A stretch of 5,847 nt of DNA from JBKEAJ01 sp047972135 (GTDB lineage Bacteria; Bacteroidota; Bacteroidia; Bacteroidales; Prolixibacteraceae): NCBI GenBank assembly GCA_047972135.1, contig JBKEAJ010000078.1, forward strand, positions 1 to 5,847, written 5' to 3'. Shown in pieces: positions 1 through 5,450 of this stretch (within the stretch, counting starts at the first letter, position 1; every line of letters begins with the position of its first letter). A model generated the notes under the pieces. That model was not told the DNA's origin and ran no database searches. It saw only the letters and a list, made by a program, of their open reading frames with translations. A program made the position numbers and the translations under genes.

Positions 1-195
1 AAAATGGCTAGTGTCGCCTTTAGAATTGGGATTATCGCCCTTGCCTCGTAAAATGCGCACAGAACGTCCCAAATAACGATGTGGAAATTTGAGATAAATG
101 GTAAAGAATAAGCCCGTGCCGATTAATAATATCACAAACCATGGGGAGCCTCCTATCAATCCGTTTATCTTTTCTAAAATGTCGTTAACAGTCAT
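1..195 (-). CDS. AGCS-family sodium:alanine symporter, N-terminal part (runs off the left edge)
   Basis: This is the first 65 codons of an alanine or glycine:cation symporter (AGCS family), an inner-membrane carrier that imports small amino acids with sodium. ATG at 195-193 opens a frame that stays open to base 1. Seen: a short amphipathic start (DILEKINGLIGG), a hydrophobic first membrane segment at about residues 18-34 (PWFVILLIGTGLFFTIY), then a basic stretch around residues 36-52 and the sequence GDTSHF at residues 60-65. Known of the family: the N-terminus has this layout, and a (I/T)SHFQAL motif precedes the first conserved glycine-rich transport segment. The frame breaks off exactly at SHF, so the rest, usually about 400 residues, lies outside. 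It follows rlmD by 71 nt on the same strand and may be read through from it or from its own weak promoter. Substrate and coupling ion are family inference. Confidence 0.85.
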   Translation of the reverse strand, partial: MTVNDILEKINGLIGGSPWFVILLIGTGLFFTIYLKFPHRYLGRSVRILRGKGDNPNSKGDTSHF

Positions 196-216
196 AAGTC
201 TCGGTTAAAATCCTCG

Positions 217-247
217 ACAAGATATCGATTTTGTTGAGAATTGACAA
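217..247 (-). promoter_or_regulatory. weak Bacteroidota-type promoter candidate for the symporter gene
   Basis: Read on the minus strand, TTG (247-245) is followed by 20 nt and TATCTTGT (224-217), about 21 nt upstream of the symporter ATG. Spacing matches the Bacteroidota pattern TTG-N20-TAnnTTTG, but the -7 box departs from consensus at two positions. The symporter may therefore depend partly on read-through from rlmD. This is a pattern match only. Confidence 0.35.
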
Positions 248-266
248 GAATCTTCTTATTTAATTT

Positions 267-1679
267 TCATTTTCGTAGTTCCAGCAAGACCACATTCTCC
301 ACGTGGTGGGTGTGTGGAAACATGTCAACAGGCTGAATGTTAACGACTTTGTATTTAGCGTCAAGGGATTGCAAATCTCGTGCTTGTGTTGCCGGATTAC
401 AACTTACATAAACAATACGTTTTGGGGATACCGCCAAAATTGTGTCTACAACCTTTGCGTGCATACCGCTACGTGGTGGGTCTGTTATAATAAGGTCGGG
501 CTTGCCGTGTTCATCTATAAATTCGGGGGTCAGCAGCTTTTCCATCACGCCCGCATAGAACTCTACATTCTTGATGTCGTTCAGCTCTGCATTTGCTTTT
601 GCGTCGACAATGGCATCTTCCACATATTCAATTCCTATAACTCGTTTTGCATCTTTTGAAACGAATTGCGCTATCGTGCCAGTGCCTGTATATAAGTCGT
701 AAACAAGTTCGTTCCCTGTGAGCCCTGCAAACTTGCGTGTTATCTGATAAAGCTCATAAGCCTGCTTGGAATTAGTCTGATAAAAGGATTTTGCTCCAAC
801 TTTAAACCTTAGTCCTTCCATCTCCTCCATTATATAATCATTGCCGTGAAAACGTTTGATTTCTAGGTCGTTGATGGTGTCATTGAGCTTAGGGTTTATA
901 ACATACTGCAAAGATGTAATTTGAGGAAATTCTTCTCTAATAGCCGAGAGTAGGGCAGAGATAGCCTCCTTATCGTACTCAAAAAATGATACTACAACCA
1001 TCAAATCACCCGTAGAAGCTGTACGAATGATGATATTCCTCAGTAGTCCCTCGTGTTGACGCATGTCGTGAAAACTCAGATTGTTGTCTAGAGCATATCG
1101 ATATACAAAATTTCTTATTTCATTTGATGGCTCTGCCTGCAACCAGCACTTGTTTATATTCAGTATCTTATCAAAACGTCCCGGTAGATGAAAACCCAAA
1201 GCCTTGGGATTTTCTATCTTCTCGTCGGTGGCGATTTCCTCTTCCGTCATCCACCTTTTATTGGAGAATGTAAATTCCAATTTGTTCCTATAAAATGTAG
1301 TCTCTGCCGAAGCCAAAATTGGATTTATTTCCGGTAATTCAATCTTTCCTATGCGTTCGAGATTGTCCTTGACCTGCTTGTGCTTGAAATACAGTTGCTT
1401 ATCGTAAGGCAGATATTGCCATTTGCATCCTCCGCAAACGCCGAAATGCTCACAGAATGCATCTACTCTGTCGTCCGATAGTTTTTGGAAAGAGACGACG
1501 CGACCCTCCATATACTGCTTTCGGGATTTCGTTATCTGCACGTCAACAATATCACCGGGTACAGCATGGGCTACAAATAAAACCTTATCGTCAACCTTTG
1601 CCAATGATTTGCCCTCGCTTGCAACATCAATTATCTTAACTCCCTCTACGAGTGGATATTTCCTTCTTTTTCGTCCCAT
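267..1679 (-). CDS. rlmD: 23S rRNA (uracil-C5)-methyltransferase, RlmD/RumA (TrmA) family
   Basis: This cytoplasmic enzyme uses S-adenosylmethionine to make 5-methyluridine in 23S rRNA (U1939 in E. coli numbering for RlmD). The 470 residues show the full family layout. An N-terminal TRAM-type RNA-binding domain covers about residues 8-65. A [4Fe-4S] cluster set follows: C76, C82 and C85 (C-x5-C-x2-C in CEHFGVCGGC) plus C178. Next come the central RNA-binding region and the FYQTN motif (299-303). The SAM-binding loop is DLYTGTGT (328-335), and DPPRSGM is at 400-406. The catalytic nucleophile is C427 in SCNP, and the likely general base is E461 in HHVEN. All expected residues are present, so it should be active. 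The ATG overlaps the stop of the upstream repeat-protein gene by one base (TAATG), which suggests translational coupling. The exact uridine cannot be read from sequence: some bacteria have one enzyme for two sites (RlmCD), so dual specificity is possible. Confidence 0.95.
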   Translation of the reverse strand: MGRKRRKYPLVEGVKIIDVASEGKSLAKVDDKVLFVAHAVPGDIVDVQITKSRKQYMEGRVVSFQKLSDDRVDAFCEHFGVCGGCKWQYLPYDKQLYFKHKQVKDNLERIGKIELPEINPILASAETTFYRNKLEFTFSNKRWMTEEEIATDEKIENPKALGFHLPGRFDKILNINKCWLQAEPSNEIRNFVYRYALDNNLSFHDMRQHEGLLRNIIIRTASTGDLMVVVSFFEYDKEAISALLSAIREEFPQITSLQYVINPKLNDTINDLEIKRFHGNDYIMEEMEGLRFKVGAKSFYQTNSKQAYELYQITRKFAGLTGNELVYDLYTGTGTIAQFVSKDAKRVIGIEYVEDAIVDAKANAELNDIKNVEFYAGVMEKLLTPEFIDEHGKPDLIITDPPRSGMHAKVVDTILAVSPKRIVYVSCNPATQARDLQSLDAKYKVVNIQPVDMFPHTHHVENVVLLELRK

Positions 1680-2833
1680 TAATAATAAGTTATCTCTCGC
1701 TCCAACATGTATTTTGGTACTTCCTTCTGATAAACAACCTTTTGAACCCAGTTGTTGTGTTCGTCATAAGTGTATTTACTCGTACCTTCAAACTCCTGAT
1801 TCTTTTTTAGGTTGAAAAAGTTTTCTTCTAGCGGATTTCCATTCTTGTCGTAGATGGTCTTGTTCTTATGGTTAAGCCTGCCTTCGGAATTATATACACT
1901 CCTCTCTGCAATATTGCCCTTGTCGTCGTAGCTCACTATTGATTTAGTGTCTATTTTTCCGTCGGGTGTCAAGTTGCTTACTTCTAAGATGTTACCCTTG
2001 CTGTCGTATTTGTAAACGGTGCGATTCTCAATCGTGCCTCCTTTGCCGTAAAGAACTTCCTCCGACTTGTTGCCTTTGTTGTCGTAGCTGTGTTCAATCT
2101 TTTCGATTACAGTGCCGGCATTGTTGTAGGTCTGCTCCAAAATAAGCCCTCCGTTATCGTTGTAGCTTGAGTGTTTTTTGAGGTAAAGTCCATTGTCGAA
2201 CCCGTATTGCTTGCGTTCGGAGGGTTTGCCTTGTTTGTTGTAAGTGTATTCTTCCTTATACTGCACCTCTCCGCTGCTATTAAATTGTGTGTGCAGGCTT
2301 AAGTTGCCTTTGTCGTCGTACTCCATTGCCTCTTTGAACAGTACGGTCTCGTCAGGTTCGTAAACTATTGAACCCGTTTTGTTGCCCTTTCTGTCGTACT
2401 CGTATTTCTCTTTCCCTAGCAACTGTCCGCTTGCGTCGTATTTGTCTTTGGCAATGAGCTGATTTTTACCCGCATATCTGTAGTAGGTGATGGACTCCAA
2501 CTTGTTTGATAAGTCATAGTAGCTCTCCTCTGTAATCTGTCCGGAGTTGTCGTATTTGTAGGTTGTCCTGTCAATAAGCGCGTCGTTGGTGTCGTAGTAA
2601 CTAAGCTCCGAGATGTTCCCGTTTTTGTCGTAGACGGTGTGCGAGTCGTCGCCGTTGATGAAGCCCCGTTCCCGCTTGATCTTGACAATCTCACCAAATT
2701 TCTCTTGTGCCGAATAGGCTGTTTCCTTCACAGACTTAACCTTGTCCTTGAGTCGGTTTTTCTCTAAATCATTCTTTGAATGCACGCTAAAGGCAAAAAC
2801 GCACAATAGCAATATCAACGGTAATTTACGCAT
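1679..2833 (-). CDS. exported protein of 26-residue YD-like (RHS/YD-related) repeats, function unknown
   Basis: A 384-residue protein with a type I signal peptide (MRKLPLILLLCVFAFSVHS, then KND); no lipobox cysteine is placed for a lipoprotein. I do not know its function. After a charged linker of about 48 residues the rest is a tandem repeat. The motif Y-[DN]-x-x-G-[NQ] has its Tyr at 68, 94, 120, 146, 172, 198, 224, 250, 276, 302 and 328, a spacing of exactly 26, and again at 356. Between them a second aromatic recurs 12 residues later (80, 106, 132 and so on). The pattern resembles YD/RHS repeats and MORN-2-like repeats, which form beta structures outside the cytoplasm. No RHS core hydrolase or C-terminal toxin domain is present, so it is not a full RHS toxin. 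Start choice: the frame also opens at a GTG (2857-2855), but that codon begins inside the -7 box of a good promoter; ATG 2833 gives a clean signal peptide. It is first in a likely operon with rlmD. Confidence 0.8.
   Translation of the reverse strand: MRKLPLILLLCVFAFSVHSKNDLEKNRLKDKVKSVKETAYSAQEKFGEIVKIKRERGFINGDDSHTVYDKNGNISELSYYDTNDALIDRTTYKYDNSGQITEESYYDLSNKLESITYYRYAGKNQLIAKDKYDASGQLLGKEKYEYDRKGNKTGSIVYEPDETVLFKEAMEYDDKGNLSLHTQFNSSGEVQYKEEYTYNKQGKPSERKQYGFDNGLYLKKHSSYNDNGGLILEQTYNNAGTVIEKIEHSYDNKGNKSEEVLYGKGGTIENRTVYKYDSKGNILEVSNLTPDGKIDTKSIVSYDDKGNIAERSVYNSEGRLNHKNKTIYDKNGNPLEENFFNLKKNQEFEGTSKYTYDEHNNWVQKVVYQKEVPKYMLEREITYY
1766..2632 (-). repeat. in-gene tandem repeat, 78-bp period (11 regular units plus a shifted last one)
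   Basis: Within the exported repeat protein the Tyr codon of the YD motif recurs at 2632, 2554, 2476, 2398, 2320, 2242, 2164, 2086, 2008, 1930 and 1852, exactly 78 bp apart, and then at 1768 after 84 bp. On the plus strand most units show the hexamer GTCGTA (TAC-GAC, Tyr-Asp). Between these anchors the units differ a lot in DNA and protein, so this is an old, selected periodicity rather than a recent slippage array. The 6-bp lengthening before the last unit suggests a capping unit. Confidence 0.85.
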
Positions 2834-2856
2834 ACTGAATACTGATAAAATTTGCA

Positions 2857-2887
2857 CAAAAATAGTAAATTATTTTCACTGACTCAA
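2857..2887 (-). promoter_or_regulatory. Bacteroidota-type promoter of the repeat protein-rlmD operon
   Basis: On the minus strand TTG (2887-2885), 20 nt, then TATTTTTG (2864-2857) fits the Bacteroidota housekeeping consensus (TTG at -33, TAnnTTTG at -7) perfectly. Transcription would begin near 2850, leaving a leader of about 17 nt before ATG 2833. It also argues against the GTG at 2857 as start, since that codon lies within the -7 box. The nearest upstream sequence is the gene-poor repeat region. Confidence 0.65.
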
Positions 2888-3108
2888 GCTAACAAGGGCA
2901 ACAAACAGGACAAACGCATTTAAATTATTTACGCTTCTAAAACGAATAAAGGATACAGGTCTAGGGTTGCAATGTTGGATCGTTGAACTGTTTAGAATGC
3001 TGATTGTCTGAAAAATTTAGATATATGCTTCCAGACACATTAATATGGACACTGATTTTACAATGCTGAGATGTTACGATTTTACGATGAAAACAGCCGA
3101 TAAACGAA

Positions 3109-3186
3109 CGTCATTGCGAGGAGCCGGCGACGAAGCAATCTCCTGCAACAGAAACAGATTGCCATGCTAACGCTCGCAATGATGAC
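3109..3186. repeat. imperfect inverted repeat of the GTCATTGCGAG...GCAATCT type
   Basis: The outer arms ATTGCGAG (3113-3120) and CTCGCAAT (3173-3180) are perfectly complementary, and so are the inner arms GCAATCT (3135-3141) and AGATTGC (3156-3162) around a 14-nt loop. The stretch between them (GAGCCGGCGACGAA against CATGCTAACG) no longer pairs, and the right end carries a 3-nt insertion (GTCATCATTGCGAG when reversed, against GTCATTGCGAG on the left). Elements with these ends are, to my knowledge, common dispersed palindromic repeats in many bacteria; this copy looks degraded. There is no coding content. Confidence 0.75.
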
Positions 3187-3222
3187 AAATGTAGATACTA
3201 CGATATTATAAAGCTACGATGT

Positions 3223-3276
3223 GGGCTGTTTATGGCTGCAAGCCATAATTAATTCAGCCCATGGCAACGCCATGGG
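3223..3276. repeat. nested stem-loop cluster (REP-like)
   Basis: Three complementary pairs sit in 54 bp. TTATGGCT (3230-3237) pairs with AGCCATAA (3241-3248) around GCA. GGGCTG (3223-3228) pairs with CAGCCC (3255-3260) and encloses that hairpin. CCCATGG (3258-3264) pairs with CCATGGG (3270-3276) around CAACG. The second and third pairs share bases 3258-3260, so they cannot both be complete. The layout resembles dispersed palindromic repeats of Bacteroidales genomes; family membership is inferred, not checked. Confidence 0.6.
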
Positions 3277-3295
3277 GAAAGATACACCACCAACC

Positions 3296-3309
3296 CCATA
3301 ACGTTATGG
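3296..3309. repeat. 14-bp perfect palindrome CCATAACGTTATGG
   Basis: The sequence equals its own reverse complement over 14 bp. It lies 19 bp after the stem-loop cluster and is probably part of the same composite repeat. A dimeric regulator site is possible but no adjacent promoter or regulator supports it. Confidence 0.5.
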
Positions 3310-3358
3310 ATTGCAGGATGATGAATAGGGGATGTTGCCATCAATAATTAAAAAATGG

Positions 3359-3392
3359 CTGTCAGTCTGAGAATCCAAATATCTAAACATTC
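3359..3392 (+). repeat. dispersed GTCAGTCTGA-type repeat, copy 1
   Basis: The 12-mer CTGTCAGTCTGA at 3359-3370 recurs exactly at 5451-5462. After it both copies carry a similar tail (TCTGAnAATC, then TATCT), with mostly A/G and C/T differences. A shorter relative (GTCTGAAAAATTTAGATAT) lies at 3006-3024. Function unknown. Confidence 0.45.
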
Positions 3393-3487
3393 GGGCTAAA
3401 GTTCTTTTAAGAGGATAGATGCAGGACGGGACAATGAGTATCTACTAAATATACTGAGAAATTAGATGCGTTTGCCCTGAAGATAAA

Positions 3488-3709
3488 TTGTCAGTTAGCA
3501 AAAATACGTTCTATCGAAAAATGAGAGAAAAGGCGTTCAACGAACGAGAGCTTCGTTTGATAATTGAAGCATTGAACCCTGAAGAATATTACAGAGCTCA
3601 AATGAAGAGAGAAATCGAGATTTCTTTAAAAGAAATAGCTGAAGGAAAAATCATGACAAATGAAGAAGTTCAAAAGAAAATAAGACAGTACATAGATGAA
3701 TTAGAATAG
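3488..3709 (+). CDS. small HTH/antitoxin-like protein, probably 5'-truncated
   Basis: A 73-residue frame opening at TTG 3488; it is open back to the TGA at 3455-3457. The first 27 residues (VSKNTFYRKM to LIIEAL) look like the second half of a lambda-repressor-like helix-turn-helix: a recognition helix followed by a further helix. The first helices of such a domain are missing upstream. The second half (MKREIEISLKEIAEGK, then TNEEVQKKIRQYIDEL) resembles the toxin-binding tail of type II antitoxins, in which an EGK-x-x-T-x-EEV pattern is frequent. So it may be a chimera or a shortened antitoxin. There is no ATG except codon 12 (3521), which would remove the recognition helix, and no good promoter is visible. 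It ends 10 nt from the end of the oppositely oriented toxin fragment. I infer an antitoxin remnant; whether it is expressed is uncertain. Confidence 0.55.
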   Translation: MSVSKNTFYRKMREKAFNERELRLIIEALNPEEYYRAQMKREIEISLKEIAEGKIMTNEEVQKKIRQYIDELE

Positions 3710-3719
3710 TCATTTATGT

Positions 3720-3824
3720 TTAGGCGGCTTCTTTTTTAGACCACTCTGCATACAAATAATTGACATTTCTTTCATACGTTGCATAAGCATTTGGAGACCA
3801 AATTACTTTCTTTTTTTCTTCCAT
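3720..3824 (-). pseudogene. N-terminal fragment of a RelE/ParE-family toxin (34 codons)
   Basis: ATG 3824-3822 opens a frame encoding MEEKKKVIWSPNAYATYERN, then VNYLYAEWSKKEAA, and stops with TAA at 3722-3720. Members of the RelE/ParE superfamily, ribosome-dependent mRNA nucleases or gyrase poisons, typically start with a strand ending in WSP-x-A and continue into a helix of the form Y-x2-x-EWS-x-K-x-A, as here. They usually run to about 95-105 residues, so roughly two thirds is missing, including the catalytic core; the fragment should be inactive. It begins 9 nt after the sulfatase stop on the same strand, with AGGAAC just before its ATG, so it could still be transcribed with the sulfatase. 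It faces the antitoxin-like gene tail to tail, not in the usual antitoxin-then-toxin order, which points to rearrangement and decay. Confidence 0.65.
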
Positions 3825-3833
3825 CGTTCCTAT

Positions 3834-5297
3834 CTATGGCAACTTGCATGGCTTACCTGTCTTCTTAGAAATAGGGATAGGTGCCTTTGTGTCAAGTAGT
3901 TGCTTCCTCAATATCTGACTTAGCTCTGCGAATTTTGCTTTGTTGGTGTCGGATAAATCGTTTTTTTCGGATATATCGGTTTTGGTGTTGTAAAGCTCTG
4001 CTTTTTCCTTGTCATAAAAATAAATCAACTTCCAATCGCCTTTCCTGACAATACTGTAAGGACTTGAGTAGTAGATGTGTGGATAGTGCCAGAACAATAT
4101 TCTCTCGCCGTCGACCTTGTCGGGATTTACTATACTAACACCGTCAAGTTCTTGGGGATGGTCTATGTTTGAAGTGGCATGTGCAAATTCAGCCACAGTA
4201 GGTAGTATGTCATCGATGATTACGTTCTTGTCTGTGCGCGTGCCATGTGCTGTTCCATGCGGGTCGTATACTATCAGAGGCACTCTTATACCTCCTTCGT
4301 AGGCTTGTATTTTGTAGCCTCTAAGAGGATATTGTTCGCCTATACTTGGAGGCTGTCCGTTGTCGGACATGAATATGATAACAGTATTGTCCTCAATGCC
4401 CAGTAGTTTTACCTGCTGCATTATGTCGCCAAGCGATTTGTCCATGCTCTCAATCATAGAGCCGTTTGTCTGTTGCAACTTGGTGGTGTCGTAGGCTTTA
4501 TATTTATCCAAAAAACGCTTGTCGGCCTCAAATGGTGCATGTACGGCATAGTGCGAGAGGTACAAGAAGAATGCTTGGTCTTCGGCAACTGATTTTTTCA
4601 TCTCTTCCGTTGCCTTTAGTGTAAGTGCCTCTGTTAGATATATATCCTTTCCATGAAATTCCTCAAGTCCAGGTACATCCCAGACATTCCCGCCGTTGCG
4701 GTGTGCAGCACTAAAATTATTTGTTCCGTAGTAGCTGCCAGGACCTCCTGCCGCATGCCCTCCAATGTTTACGTCAAAACCAATGTTGATGGGATCTGAT
4801 GCAGGTGTGCCGATAGCTCCAAAGTGTGCTTTGCCCACATGGATGGTTTTATAGCCCGCTTTGTTCAAAATACTTGGCAGGGTCTGGTCGGCATAGAAAG
4901 TGTTGTTGATTCCCTTTTCGCACGACATGCCGTTAACATTCCACTCGGGTGGTGTTACAAAGTCATTTTTTGCCTTTTCGTCGGGTGATATGTCTTTATT
5001 CAATGTCCAGTTTGTAACTTGATGCTTCATGGCGTTGACCCCAGTCATCAGACTTATCCTAGTTGGTGAACACAAGGGCGCAGCATAAGCATTGGTGTAT
5101 GTCAGCCCCTTGCTTGCAAGCCTCTCCATGTTTGGTGTTTGAAAATAGTTGTTGTTGTGAGTTGCCTCCTTATACAAGGGTAAAGAGGTCTCTTGCCAAC
5201 CCATATCGTCTACAAAAAAGATGATAATATTGGGTTTGTCTTGTGCGCCTGCTGTTAAAGCGGCAAGCAACAACGATAGAAAAATTAGTTTTTTCAT
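3834..5297 (-). CDS. exported S1-family sulfatase (formylglycine-dependent)
   Basis: This enzyme hydrolyses a sulfate ester, probably on a glycan, in the periplasm or at the cell surface. From ATG 5297 it has 487 residues; a TTG further upstream (5315) only adds six residues before a good signal peptide (MKKLIFLSLLLAALTAGAQ, then DKPN). Active-site parts in order: the metal-binding VDDMG at 29-33; the sulfatase signature C76-S-P-T-R80, whose Cys is converted to formylglycine (by anSME in anaerobes); GKAHFG at 155-160 (K156, H158); H253 in the YAVHAPFEAD segment; SDNG at 311-314 with D312 and N313; and K329 in LRGYK, followed by YEGGIRVP. All are present, and the length is normal for the family, so it looks functional. 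The S1 subfamily and the substrate cannot be assigned by eye. It is divergent from a metallophosphoesterase gene; no SusC/SusD or sulfatase-maturase gene lies in the window. Confidence 0.93.
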   Translation of the reverse strand: MKKLIFLSLLLAALTAGAQDKPNIIIFFVDDMGWQETSLPLYKEATHNNNYFQTPNMERLASKGLTYTNAYAAPLCSPTRISLMTGVNAMKHQVTNWTLNKDISPDEKAKNDFVTPPEWNVNGMSCEKGINNTFYADQTLPSILNKAGYKTIHVGKAHFGAIGTPASDPINIGFDVNIGGHAAGGPGSYYGTNNFSAAHRNGGNVWDVPGLEEFHGKDIYLTEALTLKATEEMKKSVAEDQAFFLYLSHYAVHAPFEADKRFLDKYKAYDTTKLQQTNGSMIESMDKSLGDIMQQVKLLGIEDNTVIIFMSDNGQPPSIGEQYPLRGYKIQAYEGGIRVPLIVYDPHGTAHGTRTDKNVIIDDILPTVAEFAHATSNIDHPQELDGVSIVNPDKVDGERILFWHYPHIYYSSPYSIVRKGDWKLIYFYDKEKAELYNTKTDISEKNDLSDTNKAKFAELSQILRKQLLDTKAPIPISKKTGKPCKLP

Positions 5298-5351
5298 CTG
5301 TTTGTAATTTTGCAATAAGCTGTAAGCTATAGGCTTTACGCTTTTGTCCTA

Positions 5352-5359
5352 CAAATATA
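5352..5359 (-). promoter_or_regulatory. -7 box candidate for the sulfatase gene
   Basis: On the minus strand TATATTTG (5359-5352) matches TAnnTTTG, 54 nt before ATG 5297. No TTG is found at the expected 19-21 nt upstream, so the -33 element is weak, which may mean that an activator or alternative sigma factor is needed. The leader would be about 47 nt. Confidence 0.4.
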
Positions 5360-5413
5360 TAAAATAAATTTGGGAATTTGGTGATTTAGATATGCCTGTA
5401 CTTGGAGCATTTG

Positions 5414-5444
5414 TTGTGAAACTTAGATTTTTATATTAACTTTG
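5414..5444 (+). promoter_or_regulatory. Bacteroidota-type promoter of the metallophosphoesterase gene
   Basis: TTG (5414-5416), 20 nt, then TAACTTTG (5437-5444) fits the Bacteroidota consensus. Transcription would start near 5451, giving a leader of about 55 nt that begins with the GTCAGTCTGA repeat. It lies back to back with the sulfatase promoter candidate. Confidence 0.6.
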
Positions 5445-5450
5445 AATTGT

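Larger units (their letters stand above)
2888..3487. other. 600-bp gene-free region with a mosaic of short palindromic repeats
   Basis: No open frame here has coding character on either strand. From left to right it holds about 180 bp of unremarkable sequence with one GTCTGA-type fragment (3006-3024), a TACGAT pair (3075-3088), a GTCATTGCGAG hairpin (3109-3186), a second TACGAT pair (3199-3220), a stem-loop cluster (3223-3276), a 14-bp perfect palindrome (3296-3309), and a GTCAGTCTGA repeat (3359-3392). The last 95 bp before 3488 may be the decayed 5' part of the small plus-strand gene. I found no tRNA, CRISPR or riboswitch pattern. Confidence 0.6.

Noticed and set aside
303..659. 118-residue plus-strand frame opposite rlmD
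   Set aside because: It lies wholly inside rlmD, whose motifs are complete; its product has no domain and a Cys/Asn/Val-rich composition typical of antisense shadows.
1423..1815. Two plus-strand frames (130 and 60 residues) across the rlmD start
   Set aside because: Antisense shadows of rlmD and the repeat protein; no promoter, no signal and no recognisable motif.
2416..2697. 93-residue Ser/Thr-rich minus-strand frame
   Set aside because: It is an alternate frame within the YD-like repeats; its Thr-rich low-complexity product reflects the repeated codons of the real gene.
1679..2833. RHS-type polymorphic toxin
   Set aside because: The protein is short, ends in repeats and has neither the RHS core/cleavage domain nor a variable C-terminal toxin; no immunity gene follows.
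1679..2857. Lipoprotein signal (LLLC) in the repeat protein
   Set aside because: The residues before the Cys (Leu-Leu-Leu) do not fit a lipobox with small residues at -1, so a type I signal peptide is more likely.
3109..3186. Rho-independent terminator
   Set aside because: The arms are interrupted and no T-run follows on either strand; no gene ends just upstream of it.
2888..3487. CRISPR array or phage attachment site
   Set aside because: The repeats are palindromic and irregularly spaced with no constant spacer length, and no integrase or tRNA is nearby.
3716..3739. Seven-codon frame ATG TTT AGG ... TAG after the antitoxin-like gene
   Set aside because: Too short to support, and it overlaps the end of the toxin fragment on the other strand.
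4117..4302. 61-residue plus-strand frame opposite the sulfatase
   Set aside because: It is inside conserved sulfatase coding sequence and has no features of its own.
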